Shown here in pieces: positions 23,840 to 34,979 of a DNA stretch of 64,000 nucleotides. Below the pieces are notes generated by a model. The model was not told where the DNA came from. It searched no databases and worked only from the letters and a program-made list of their open reading frames with translations. This DNA comes from Castor canadensis (Eukaryota > Chordata > Mammalia > Rodentia > Castoridae), in the NCBI RefSeq assembly GCF_047511655.1, contig NC_133390.1:163716583-163780582 (forward strand), read 5' to 3'. Made by a program: the position numbers and the translations under genes. Numbering within the stretch: position 1 is the first letter of the stretch; the number at the start of each line of letters is the position of its first letter.

Positions 23840-24700
23840 ATCTCAGACACAGGAAAACCCTTAGCTCTCAATGTGCCTCATGAGGGTTCATTGTGTTCTC
23901 TAACTTGGGAGAGGTGGTGGCCTAGCTTATCTTAGGGGATCCCTTCCCATCCCAATGTGTTACTGGAAAGCAGATATGAGCAGTGATACCAGGCCTATTA
24001 CAGTGGTATGGAGCTGGCCAGCTCAGGAAAGCAGGGCAGGGAGGCAGTCAGGGAGGAAAGGAAGAGTGATGTTTTGACAGCTTGCTGTATTTCACTGTCT
24101 GGGAACCTTACCTTGGGTTCTGCCCAGGTGGTTAGGGGCACAGGGGTCTCAGTTCATCTTCCCAGGGGCTCAGAAGTACTCCAGCCTTGGACCAACTTGA
24201 AGCTCCCCCTGTGGCTCCCAGAAGGGACAGTGTCTCCAGATTGGAGACCACAGTTTCCAGGATTTCCCTCAGGACCTTGGGGCTGGCTGCCAATCAGTCA
24301 CAGGATCAGCCACAGTCCATTAGCGAGTGCCCAGGGCTCAAGGTGCCAATGGAGCCCCCAGGCATTGGCGCCAGATCCTGCCACCAGGTGGGAACCCAAA
24401 GCCACCTTCAATTATTGTCTTGGCCTTTGTAACCAGACAAACTGGACAATGGACCATGCATGGGATGCTTCCCTAGGTTCAGCCAGCCCTTCAGTCCTGA
24501 GCCTTGACCCTCTGAGCTCACTGGATGCCCTCCAGGTTGGATGTAAGTGTGGGCCCCTCAGAACACCACTATCTGAGCCTCCCAGTCACAAGAGAAGCAG
24601 CCTGGTCCCTTTGCAGCAGCCCACACTGTGGCTGAGGCTGTGCAAGCCTCACTTCCCTCATCAGAGCTGCATTCAGGGCAGGTGCTTAGACATTGCTAAT
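23840..24700. other. Unassigned; contains an unsupported 252-codon frame
   Basis: A 252-codon plus-strand frame at 24008-24766 has no recognisable domain and its 3' end runs into a MIR-like fragment. It is probably chance. No other feature is seen. Confidence 0.4.
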
Positions 24701-24772
24701 CGTAACCTTACTTTTACTACTGGCCCTTCTGAAATTAGAGTCAGAAGAACTGAGTTCAAGTTCTGATTCTGC

Positions 24773-24992
24773 ACTTTTATTTATTTATTTATTTTAGCAG
24801 TAATGGGGTTTGAACTCAAAGCCTAGGCAAGCAATCTACTACTTGAGCACACTTCCAACCCTTTTTACTTTCAGTTATTTTTCTGATAAGGCCTTACGTT
24901 TTTACCTGGGACTGATCTCAGACCACAATCCTCCTATCTGTGACCTTCCATGTAGCTAGAATTACAAGCATGAGCTACAATGCCTGGCCTCT
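24773..24992 (-). mobile_element. Composite SINE: 7SL-like unit plus tRNA-like unit
   Basis: On the minus strand a 7SL-like unit ('gccaggcattgtagctcatg') leads through an A-rich linker into the tRNA-like unit ('tttgagttcaaaccccatta'). The tail is (TTTA)n-like. It is more diverged than the copy at 21113. Confidence 0.85.
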
Positions 24993-25324
24993 TTGATTTT
25001 GCTTCAAAATTGAGGTCAGGAGACAGGAAAGGTCCATTCTCAGATGGCTGGCTTTAGGAGGGTGAGCTTAGCAGGCTCAGACATCTATGGCAATAATAAG
25101 AAGGGCATGTCCCTGATGGGCCAGGCAAGACTGAATGCTGCAGCAACTTCGGTGAGCTTGTTTAGCCACTCACCCATCCCACCCCCACACACACCCCAGA
25201 GGAGCTCTTGCCAGAAAGAACATGACTCAGGGGAGATAGGGATGGGAGGAAGAGGACTAGCCACATCTACCTGGGCATGGAAGGGCCCAGGGATCCAGAC
25301 AATCTCAAACCCAGGCCTTGAGAG

Positions 25325-25440
25325 TCTGCCATTCTAATCCTAGCTCTGCCAAATTTACTGTGTGATCTTGGGCAAGTCACTTAACCTCTCTGGGATTCCA
25401 GAGTTTTTCTGAGGAGGTAAAATCTCACCTAAATGAGGAT
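25325..25440 (+). repeat. MIR SINE
   Basis: Near-consensus MIR core: 'taatcctagctctgcc', 'tgtgatcttgggcaagtcac', 'ttaacctctctg'. Confidence 0.9.
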
Positions 25441-25719
25441 GGGACCATATGTTCTCCAGATCCCCTTCCAGCATACAAGCTCATTAGCTCTGGTCCATGT
25501 AACAGTAGTAAGGGGCGAGATGACAATTTGGGGAAAGCACCAAATAAAGTGTAGTACCCACTCTGGCCACTAGGGGCTGCCTTACTCCACCCTCTGCACA
25601 CTTTAGGGTGGGATTAACAGGTGCCCAAATTCAGTAATGGCTCAACAAGCATCCAGCATGAAGGAGAACAGGTAACTCCCTCTGACTTGATGTGTGTTGG
25701 ACAGCATTACGTTTAAAAG

Positions 25720-25890
25720 AAAAGGCTTTGAGCCTGATATCTAGGTTCAAATCCCAGCTCTGCTCTTTACTAGCTGGGCGGTCTTGGACAAGTTACCCAC
25801 CCTGTCTGTGTCTCCTCTTCCTTGCATGCTAGTGGAACTAATAGTAGCACATGCCTCATCTAATCATTGGGGGATTAAGCAAGTAACTAT
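25720..25890 (+). repeat. MIR SINE
   Basis: 'aggttcaaatcccagctctg', 'ttactagctgggcggtcttgg' and 'aagttacccaccctgtctg' follow MIR from the tRNA-derived head into the core. Confidence 0.9.
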
Positions 25891-26499
25891 ACACTAAGCA
25901 CTGATAATTATGAACCAAACGTTTCCTTCATCTACTAGTTCTCAATGCTACTTTTATAAGACCTGTCTTGTACTCAAGGGGCTGGAAAGGCAGAGATGAA
26001 ACCTCTCACCTGGGCATGGTGCTTGAAATCAGTGCATTTGCCATCAGACCCTACTGCTCCCGTTTCTGCTCGATATGATCAATGTTCTCAACTGACTTGT
26101 TTTGCAAAACAAGTTCATACAGCAATGGAAATAGAGATGGGAGTAAGAGTTAATTAAGGGCAGGATAAGCCACAGATCAATCTTAACATTGTTAAAGGAG
26201 AGACGACTAGACATTAGGATGTGATTCAACAAGGAGAACGTAACACCGTGTACAAAGGCTTCCAGCCAAAAATGGAATATGACTCTGCTCAGGCCCCAGG
26301 ATCCAGCTACTGGCTTCCAGGAAGCACGGGAGATGGAGGAGCACACCCAGCAGCACCATGGGAGGCCATCGGCTACTCCCACATTGTGAAACAGACTGCA
26401 GGGTGCCAGACCCAGAGCCACCCAGAAATACACAGCCATTCCAAAGGAGAAATAAGTGACATTTTTAAAAAGAGAAAATAAATGACATTTTTAAATGTG
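25891..26499. other. Unassigned, with a perfect 20-bp palindrome
   Basis: A perfect palindrome ACTTGTTTTGCAAAACAAGT lies at 26095-26114. An imperfect direct repeat (about 23 bp) lies at 26447-26469 and 26472-26495. The block may be an old interspersed repeat that I cannot name. Confidence 0.4.
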
Positions 26500-26860
26500 A
26501 GGAGAAAAGGAAAGGATGTTAGCAAGAAATTTAAGACACATAGCCATCAAATGCAATGCTTATAGCTTGAGTCAAACTAAATGTAAAAACACATTTTTAG
26601 ACAATCAGAAATATCTACCAAATATTAGATATTAAAGGAATTGTTTTTTAGTTTTGTTAAATGTGATGATGATATTGTGGTTATGTTAAATGTTAAGTCC
26701 TTATCTACAAGTAATACCCTCTAAAATATTTGTGTGTGAAATCAGATGATGTCTGGGGTTTGTTTTAAGTCCTCCAAGAAGGGGACAAGGTCAAGGGTAG
26801 GTGAGGGATGATTTTAACCTTCCCTTCTTTTAGAAGTTTAAAAGTAAAAGAAAGGCAGGA
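26500..26860. repeat. Ancient interspersed repeat, class uncertain
   Basis: The sequence 'tattagatattaaaggaatt', 'tgtgatgatgatattgtgg', 'aaatcagatgatgtctggg' matches the order of a widespread old mammalian repeat tail. I cannot assign its family by eye. Confidence 0.45.
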
Positions 26861-27079
26861 AGTAAAGGCAGACACTAAGTAGGAAGTTACAAACACAGGT
26901 TTCAGATGCATTGGGGGTGTGTAAGGTTTGGCCATAGAAATAGGGAGGACTGTAAAGAGCCCTCTTGGTCATCCAAGAAGTTGTATGTCACTCACCCGTG
27001 AGGTGAAACAAGCTCTTGCTGACTACCCTGGAATCTACTCATTTATTCCCTCGCTCAGTCTCCAATTCATCCATCTACC

Positions 27080-27690
27080 CATCCATTGATTTATCCCTCC
27101 ATTCATCATTTGTTTGTTCAGTCAACATGACTATTCATTGAGAGCTTACAATGCACCAGACACTGAGACAGGCACGGAATAGAAAGGTGACCATCCTGTC
27201 CTCATGGCACTGATTGTCAGGGTAGAGGAAAAAGTCACACTACACAAATCTATCTTCACAACCCATGAAAAGTCTGAGTAAATAAGATTATGTGGCATCA
27301 AGGAGCTTAATAAGGGGAAACATGACATAGTCTGAGCTGAGGGATGGTTAGGGACATTTTCTCCCAACATTTAAGCTATAACTTGAATGATAGAAGTAAC
27401 AGCCATCTAAAGAGCCCCAGGAAGTGCAATCAGGCAAAGAGAGCATTAAGAACAAATATCCTGGAGCAGCAAAGAGCCAGGGATTTTCAGGAATGTTAAG
27501 TAAAAGGAAGTAGCAGAATGAGGAAGTGAAAGACCTGTAGACTAACGGATAGCAGGGGTGGTTAGCCACTGCTCTTGAACCAAGAGAAACTCCTCTTCCA
27601 TAAACAAATGTGGCAGGTAGGGACAGAGGACACGGGCCTGCTAACAAGCCCAAATGCAAGGGATCGAGGTAGGTACTAGAAAAATTTGTG
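27080..27690. repeat. Ancient LINE-like repeat fragment
   Basis: It is related to the 1760-2270 block: 'tattcattgagagcttacaa', 'gcaccagacactg', 'catcctgtcctcatggcact' and later 'aacttgaatgatagaag'. It has no coding potential. Confidence 0.45.
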
Positions 27691-28140
27691 TCCATGTTCT
27701 CTAAAGAAAATGTTCTACTTCCTTAAAGAATTTTATTTGGGAGTAGGGTGGAGAAGAGGCTACCCCATGGCAGAGACAAGGCTGCTACAAAGGGAACAAC
27801 TGGAATTGCTGAGTCAGTAATTAGAGGTTTTTAAACCAATGGGGAACAGCAGGCTGGGCTCCTCTTATGCCTCCCTGCTCCCCTAGCCAGCCAAGTCAGG
27901 GGAAGGACATCCTAGCCAACTGTGGGGACAGTTGCCCAGTGATTTATGGCCCTGAGACAAAGGCTCCCAAGGAAAGGGCCTGTGAAACTCAGATGTGTTG
28001 TTGGAACAATTAGAGCCCATCTATCTCTCAGTCAGCACCACGTCCAGAAAATGGGCCTGAGACAGGGCTTGCATGGGCTGACCAGCCCTTCACATGTGCA
28101 TTTACATGTGGTGAGCGAGCACAAAAGACCAGCACCTGTG
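27691..28140. other. Unassigned sequence
   Basis: Nothing recognisable is seen. Confidence 0.35.
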
Positions 28141-28144
28141 AGTA

Positions 28145-28285
28145 GAAGCTCCATTTTTCAGATGAGGAAAATAAAGTTCTTGGAAAGATGACTGACTCAA
28201 GGTCAACAACTTGAGATTGTTGAACTGAGATTCAACCTCAGGTCTGTTTGAGTTCCAAAGTCATACTCTTCTGTGTCACATCTTA
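28145..28285 (-). repeat. MIR SINE fragment
   Basis: Reverse MIR core: 'ttttcagatgaggaaaataaa', 'gactcaaggtcaac' and 'caggtctgtttgagttcc'. Confidence 0.75.
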
Positions 28286-28554
28286 GTGACTCCCTGGACT
28301 TCTCTAGCTGCCTGGTGTCACTGGTTCCTTGAGGCTTCTGTGCTCTATTTCCAGCACGCAGGGGTCAGTTCACTCTAAAAAACTAAGCTGGTATCCAAAG
28401 CTAAAAGCAGCCTCCTCTCCTGCAGAACTAAATGCTTGCTTCCTCCTCTAGAACTCTTATTCTAAAGGGACCCGGAAGAGGTGAGGAGTGACAGGCCACA
28501 GCCCCCAAGCCACATGAAGTGTTTAGGGCCACATGAGAGATGAGTATGAGGAAT

Positions 28555-28690
28555 TACCCCATAGGACACAGGTGCATCCCTGAGAGCTCATCCTAGCTCC
28601 TCATCAATTTCAAGGGGGCCATGCCTGACTGTGTCCCCAGCAGTCTGGACAGAGAGATATACAGCAAATGTTTGCTAAATAAAATAGAAG
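28555..28690 (+). repeat. LINE L2 3' tail
   Basis: 'gactgtgtccccagcagtct' followed by 'agcaaatgtttgctaaataa', the L2 3' end pattern. Confidence 0.65.
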
Positions 28691-29149
28691 ACTTTAGCTT
28701 GGAGATGTTACAACAAATCCAACTTGAGAAGAAGATTTTAAAAATGGCTTATTAAAATGAAGAAATGGGAAAATACTTAGGGGATAATTAATTGTGCATG
28801 GCTCTAGATAAAAATGTAAAACACAAGACTAAGTCATATCACTGTGCAGTTGGCTTACGTGTGATTTTATTTGCTCCTTGAATTTTTTCTCCAAAATATA
28901 CTAGAAGAGCATGTACAGTTTTCCAACTAACAGGGAAAGGACATCACTTTATTTAATAATGTAGTTTTAATAATAAATTTGGGGTAAGGCCTGCCTCTCT
29001 GAACCCAAAGCTGGCGGCTGGGTGCCAGTAAAGGCTCAGCCATTCTGTGAGCGGAAGGGGAGGCCCCCTGTTCTGCAGATCCAGGGCCCACAGGATTCAC
29101 ACCACAGCCCCACACACTGCCCGTCCCCTGCCCCAGGCCTTAGCGCACA
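28691..29149. other. Unassigned sequence
   Basis: AT-rich and repeat-free as far as I can see. It leads into the candidate element that follows. Confidence 0.35.
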
Positions 29150-29680
29150 GAGGGTAGATGCCATGCCTAACAGCCGTCTGCCAAAGCCTCGGCTTCACCA
29201 AGTACATTTCCATGACTCTTTTCTCCATAGCAAGTCAGTAAATCAAAGCACATCTCATGCACAAGGTGGGCCCTTTCTGGGAAAAACACAAAAAAACTTA
29301 ATCTCTGGTCCAGAAGCAGTAGATTGCAGCGGCAAGTCGGGAGCCAAAACCATTAATCTTTGCCGCGTTCCCCAACTGGCCCGAGTAGTAAAGAAGATAA
29401 TACCCCAGCAGAATCAGTGACCCACTACAAATTGGTCCTGAAAGGTCCACCAGCATAAATAGACTTTTGCTGATCCAACACTTGTTAGGAACCCCAACAA
29501 AGAGACTATTGGCTCATCTGATGAGCCGCTTGCAATGGGCCCTTGCAATGGCTGGTGATGGATGACCATCCTCCCTTGGAGGGGAAGATGCAGCTCCTGG
29601 TATGGGGCCCTTTCTCATCTTAAATTTGTCCTCAATAAATCACAGGTGCAGAGAAGCCGGCATCAGTTTCATTACACCTA
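29150..29680. promoter_or_regulatory. Candidate conserved regulatory element with twin TTGCAAT
   Basis: A repeat-free block keeps isolated CpGs around 29180-29370. Further on it has a 17-bp palindrome GGCTCATCTGATGAGCC at 29511-29527, followed at once by two TTGCAAT motifs (29530-29536, 29543-29549). TTGCAAT is a C/EBP-type half site. It is 17 kb upstream of MAFB. Enhancer function is inference. Confidence 0.4.
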
Positions 29681-29929
29681 CATGCTCCGGTATCAATCAC
29701 GCCACCATGGCGGCCTGTCTGGGCGCAGTTCATTTCAAGTGGCTTTTTCAGTCCTGATTCCATCTCCATTGCAGTGCGCGCCTCCCAAGGCTGGAGCCCA
29801 GAGAGTGGTGGGAGATACTTTCTGCTCCCTTCATCTCAGTATCCATTCCCCCTCCTTCTCCATCCACGATTCCCCAAGTGCGTGTCACTGTGAGCCCAGC
29901 CCCCAGCACCTGTACAAACAGCTGAAGTC

Positions 29930-30115
29930 CTAGAATCAGAACGACCTGTCTTCAGATAATGACTCTGATATTCACCAACATGTCACTTGATTCTGCCCAG
30001 GCTCAGTTTCTGTATCTGGAAAAGAAGTTAATGACACCTCCCTGAACAGATTAAAGACAGTAATGTGTGTAGAGACCAGCATAGCATAGGGTACACAGCA
30101 GATCTTCAACTGAGG
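29930..30115 (+). repeat. MIR SINE
   Basis: 'ctgatattcaccaacatgtc', 'gctcagtttctgtatctgg' and 'agaccagcatagcatagg' follow MIR core and tail order. Confidence 0.65.
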
Positions 30116-31550
30116 TTACTCCTGGCCCTGTGCATTCCTGCACTTGGATGCTGGTTGGAGAGAAAGGATTTCAGGAATGGCTGATCTTGCTTTCCCTGTG
30201 GCACCCAGGCCCATGAGAAAATGGAAACCCCTCTATTCCTCTTTCCCACGTCCAAAGGTGTATCAGTTATGGCTCAGAATTTATGAGGATGCTGCCACAG
30301 CTCATTTTGTGTCTTGTTCCTTTAATTGTAGACAGTTGAAATACACTTAAAGCTGAGGACACCAATGAGCTCTCAGACCTCTTCGTAATGCACATGATCA
30401 AATACTTTAGTGTCATTAAATGCTCATCATAAAAGTCGTTGGCTTCTTTTTTTAAAGAATCATCAATGAGCATAAATGGTTTCTTTTGAGGCAGATTCCA
30501 AGCCAGTATTGCTACAGCCACCAGAGGCAAGATGCATACACCCTCCAATCCCACCATCGGCCTCCCGTGGAGGACACAGCCCAGCTGTGTGGTTGAGCAC
30601 TCAGAGCCCAGTGGAAACCCTGCTAATCATTAACCAAAAGAGTAGGTCTTTGAGCAGGAGAGAGGGCAGTGCAAAGACCCTGCTCCTGAGCTGGTCAGAA
30701 ATGTCTGACAGAACAGGTTCTTCAAAAAGACACTTCCATTCATTCTAATCCTACAAGAGAGCCTGAGTGACAGGGCCATTTATTTGCAGAAGAGCTGAAG
30801 AAGGGGCGGAAAGGAAAGACTGAGAAACAAGAGGAAGGAGATGGGTAAAGGAGGGAGAGGCAGGGAGAAAGAAAAAAGGTTCAGAAAGCTGGTAGAGAAG
30901 GGAGGCAGAAAGGCAAATGGGATAGACTTTACCTCAAGGCACAGTGCTTCATCATCTGGAGACAGATCCTACAGAGCTATGAATGTATGCAACGCATCTT
31001 GAAGAATGGCATAAACCAGCAATGGTGATGATGACGACAATGATGCTACCAACATGTCTTCTTTACTTCTCCTAAGAACCTATAAGGCAGCTACTACATT
31101 TCATCAATTCTAGGACATATACTTCTTTTTGTCCATTTTAACACCTCTGAAATTGAAATGCTTGTTGCCATCACTGTCAGCCAGCAGCATGCAGTCTTAA
31201 TGTCGCTGTTGTATCTGGGAACACACATCCAAACTTGCAAAATGGACATTTGTAGCTTCAAGTCCTAAAGACAATAGAGGAGTGGTTTTGAAAGAAAAGT
31301 TACATACCAAGGCTTGCCGTTGTCACAGAAAGTAATAGTGTGTTGAAAACCATGGATACACACAATGCTGAGTTATGAAGAAGTTTTATTTCACTAGGTA
31401 CTAAGACCTCATGACAAAAATCTATGTTGAAATAAACCCAATAGTTCTGTCCAAAAGCAAATTAAAATTCTAAGTAAGAAGTATTATATTACACTTTCAT
31501 CAGCTATGGTTCTATTTTTCTTAGTGTTTTATAAAATCATAGTGCAACAT
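30116..31550. other. Unassigned sequence
   Basis: A purine-rich patch lies at about 30785-30915. No gene or mobile element is recognised. Confidence 0.35.
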
Positions 31551-31554
31551 ACAA

Positions 31555-31700
31555 GCACTGTAAGTCCCACCTTACAGATAAGCAAACAGAGGTGCTTTTA
31601 TTACTTGCTCAAAGTCATGTAGAAAGTCAGGTCTTTCTAATTCCAGAGCTGATGCGCTCAGCCCATGTCACCACTCTTCTCTGACATCTCTGCAGTCAGA
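31555..31700 (-). repeat. MIR SINE fragment
   Basis: 'cttacagataagcaaacaga', 'gctcaaagtcatgtagaaag' and 'aattccagagctgatg', in reverse orientation. Confidence 0.7.
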
Positions 31701-31800
31701 CCAATAGTCCAATTCCAGCTCTGCTACTTAGTGTTTTGTGACCCAGTAGAATGACTTCTAGTCTCAGAGCCATAAAACAGAGATGCTAACAAAACTTGTT
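31700..31800 (+). repeat. MIR SINE fragment
   Basis: 'caattccagctctgctactt' followed by 'cagagccataaaacagagat'. It stands in the opposite orientation to the adjoining MIR. Confidence 0.6.
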
Positions 31801-31859
31801 CAAAGTTAAGGGTGAGAAAGTCTGTATGTGGAAAGGTTTAGCAGAGGCCAGGCCCCAGG

Positions 31860-31909
31860 AAGGTATACAGAAAGAGGGGGTCAAGTAAGGTATACAGAAA
31901 GAGGGGGTC
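31860..31909. repeat. 23-bp tandem duplication
   Basis: Two identical copies of a 23-bp unit that begins AAGGTATACAG and ends GGGGGTC, at 31860-31882 and 31887-31909. The period is 27 bp. Confidence 0.9.
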
Positions 31910-32084
31910 TGTATACAGGTCCATGACACATCTAAGAGCATACACTTTGCCTCAGCAGTATCAGACAAAAGACCCGGATGGCACCAGGAACTCGGAGTTA
32001 GCACTGGAACTCTGAGCATCAATTGCTTTTAGCCCAACTCAGGACAAACCAGTCTATATACACTTCCCAGTGCCTGCTGTATGC

Positions 32085-32265
32085 TCAGCCTTCACTCCTA
32101 CTAATAAAACAGCAGCCACTGCAACCATAGCTAATACATTACTGTTGTTACATCTATTGAATGTCCACACTGTGCACTCAACTGTGCCAGTCCTGTCCGA
32201 AGGCCTTCACACACCTTTTATTCTTACAATAGCTATAAGCGGGCATGTTACAGATGAGTAGGAGG
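32085..32265 (-). repeat. MIR SINE fragment
   Basis: 'ctaatacattactgttgtta', 'tgtgccagtcctgtc', 'cttttattcttacaatagct' and 'tgttacagatgag' follow reverse MIR order. Confidence 0.65.
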
Positions 32266-32417
32266 CCTGTGAAGAACACAGAGCATTGGCCTTGGTGTCC
32301 TGGGCTCATCCAGAGAAAAAAAATACCCAGTGGTTTTAGATTAATTTGGTGGTCTGGGGAGTTCACTGATTTCATCTCTATTAGGTCTGAGATTTAAGTC
32401 AAGAAATCTACTTTTAA

Positions 32418-32716
32418 AAGTCGTAAAGGCAGTGGCACATGCCTATAATCCTAGCTCTTTGGGAGGTGGAGATTGGGAGGATCATGGTTCCCATCTCAGT
32501 CAACAGTTGAGTGTGGTGGCATGTGTCTGTCATCCCAGTTACACTGGAAGTATAAATCGAAGGTTCATGTCCAGGCCAGCCTGGGCATAAAGTGAGACCC
32601 CATCTAAAAAAAAAAAAAACACAAGAAGGGTTGGGAGTGTGGCTCAAGTGGTAGATCACCTTCCTAGCAAGCATGAGGCCTTGAGTTCAAACCCCAGTAA
32701 CACCAAAAAAAAAAAG
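32418..32716 (+). mobile_element. Three-unit composite SINE (7SL-like, 7SL-like, tRNA-like)
   Basis: The first 7SL-like unit starts near 'agtggcacatgcctataatc'. A second starts at about 32509 ('gagtgtggtggcatgtgtct') and ends 'gtgagaccccatct' with an A-run. The tRNA-like unit follows ('gtggctcaagtggtagatca', 'gagttcaaaccccagtaa') with an A-rich tail. Structurally it is a rodent counterpart of a dimeric Alu fused to an ID element. Confidence 0.88.
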
Positions 32717-32832
32717 GATGTCTTCTTCCTTCCCACCTCAGTGATAAATAGAACATGTTAACTTTGGAAAATATTGATAATAAAAGATATGGTCACATAG
32801 ACTCCATCACACAGAGACCATTCCTTGCTATA

Positions 32833-33190
32833 GATTGGATATGTTTTATATGTGTCCTCCAAAGGTTCATGTGCTGGAAGCTTGGTCCTCCATGCGGTGA
32901 TGATGGTATGGAGCCCTTAAGAGTTGGGGCCTAGGAGGAGGTCCATAAGTAACTGGGGCTTGGAAGGGATTGTGAGACCCTGGTCTCTTAGTGGCTTCCC
33001 ATTTAGAGCTGCGATCTCTTCCTCCCTCCTGTGCTCCTGCCATTATAATGCCATTGTCACGAGGTCCTCAAGAGATCTGAGCTGATGCCAGCTTCAAGCC
33101 CTAGAGCTTCCAAAACTATAATCCTTTTTTCTTTATAAAGTTAGCCAGGTTCTGATATTTTGTTATAGTGATGAAAAATGGACTAATACA
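32833..33190 (+). mobile_element. Solo LTR of an ERVL-MaLR element
   Basis: It has the typical MaLR LTR order: a 5' 'tggatatg..tgtcctcca' block, 'gagttggggcctagga', 'tttagagctgcgatctcttc' and 'ttataaagttagccagg'. It ends 'atggactaataca'. Only the LTR is present, with no internal retroviral sequence. Confidence 0.85.
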
Positions 33191-33204
33191 CCTCTTTCTT
33201 CATG

Positions 33205-33620
33205 TTTTTGTTTTTTTCCTTTCTTATTTCTACTCACATTTTATACGGTTGATAGTATACATGCATTTTATAGCCTGATTTTTTTTTAACTTGGCATAAG
33301 CATTTCCCCCACTTTATTAGGAACTCTTTGACAGGTTCATTTTTATTGTTACCATTATCATGAAAGGAGTGGGCCATAATGTATTTAACCACTCCCCTAA
33401 ATGTGGGACATTTAGCCATTTCCAATGCCCTCGTGGAGAGTTATGTGCCTAAAAGCTTTGCTTACATTTGTACTTCTTTGGGATAAATTATTTATAGTAG
33501 CATTACTGATCAACTGACTTGTACATTTTTAAGACTTTGATAGTTATTATCAAATTGCAATTTATATTTAAGAATGTTTGAACCCATTCTTGCCAACACC
33601 AAATATTAATATTTTAAAAA
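33205..33620. mobile_element. Ancient L1M-like fragment
   Basis: 'catgcattttatagcctga', 'gtatttaaccactccccta', 'gggacatttagccatttcc', 'gggataaattatttatagta' and 'cttgccaacaccaaatatta' follow one old LINE fragment in order. It is probably the same repeat type as 19371-19831. Confidence 0.6.
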
Positions 33621-34979
33621 TTCTTTATTAATTTGATAAGTAAAACTCATTGGATGGTTTAATGTATCTTTCTTACTAGTAAACATGAACTCTTTTTTTT
33701 GCAACCTTATTACATGATCACATAGGTAAATTTTTAGGATAACAGCAGCACAATTAAACGTCCCTGCTAGATGAAGCTGCCTTATTTTGAATCCTGGCTT
33801 CCTGTTTAGAATATGTGTGATCTTCTGATGATTTTTCAACCTCTCAAAACTTTCCTTTTCCTCATCTTTTAATAGGCATGAAACTAATAACACCTAGGGA
33901 CTTTGTAAAGAATATGAGAGATCTCGCTTAAATTACACTGGCATACAGGAGTATTCCATAAATATTAGCTACTTGAATTTCTTCTTTCATAAATTCTTTT
34001 CTGTACACTTTCCTCATTTTTCTTTTGGGATCTTAATAGCTTTCTAATCAATTTGAAAGAGTTCTTGTTTTCTACAAAATACATTAGCTCTTTGTCACAC
34101 TTGCAAACATTTTTTTTAAATTGGCTTTTAAAACTGCATTCTTTCTGTCTTGACATGCTCTGTGAAATTATTTTAGGGTTATCTACATCAGGTAAGTCTT
34201 CAGAGAGGAGTTATGCCTATCAGGTAGAGTTAGAAAAAGGAAAAGAATGCACGGCTTGCATTTACAATGCTGTGCTTCAAACAGACGGAGTAGGACTACG
34301 TGGGGTTTGTTGTACCCACAAAATGAAGCCCTCGTGGGGATGCACAGAAAATGTTGCCATGGCTGTGACACACTGATACATGAACACTGCATGTTGTGGC
34401 ACCTGGTGTTGAGGAAGGAAAGCCTGCTTCCTCTCAGTTCCGAAGCTGTCTTCACATTCATAAGGATGTTTTGATTAAAACAAAATCAAAAAACAAAAAA
34501 GACCCCTTCTTGTCCAAGCTCTCCATTTGTATATCCTCACTTCTATAGTATTCAAGCTTTTCTGTCAACAAGGGTTCAGAGGAGTGAGAAAGCCTCTGTG
34601 TTTTGCTTTCATTTTTTATGTCTATTAAAAATAAACATGCTGAGAAGCTGCCTTTTAGTCTCTTTATCAAGCCCCAAATGACATGTAGCCATTGTCAAAT
34701 CAGCATTGACAACAGCAACAGCACAATTTGCAAGGCATCGGGAGCAAACTTGGTGAAGGACAGATTTCCTCTCCATTGAGCAAAACCGGTTTTCACCAAG
34801 TGATGGGCAGTCAGAAGGTTCCTCAACTCCACGAAGTCACAGGGAAGCAGGAAGCTGTCTCCAGCCAGCCAGCCTGTCTGGGCTTAGCTCAGGGGACTCC
34901 CAGCAGACTCTTCTGTTCAGAAAACCTGAGAAGCCCACCCTTCAAGGGACAGCACAAATGGGGCACCTTTCACGCTGAG
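33621..34979. other. Unassigned, SINE-free sequence
   Basis: AT-rich in its first half. No gene or mobile element is recognised. Confidence 0.35.

Noticed and set aside
25564..25580. CTCF-like site TGGCCACTAGGGGCTGC
   Set aside because: It starts like the CTCF core but departs at two strong positions of the motif. It needs occupancy data to be called.
32833..33190. Possible full endogenous retrovirus at the MaLR LTRs
   Set aside because: Only isolated LTR sequences are seen here and at 49240-49622. There is no internal gag/pol/env-like sequence beside either and they face opposite ways 16 kb apart.
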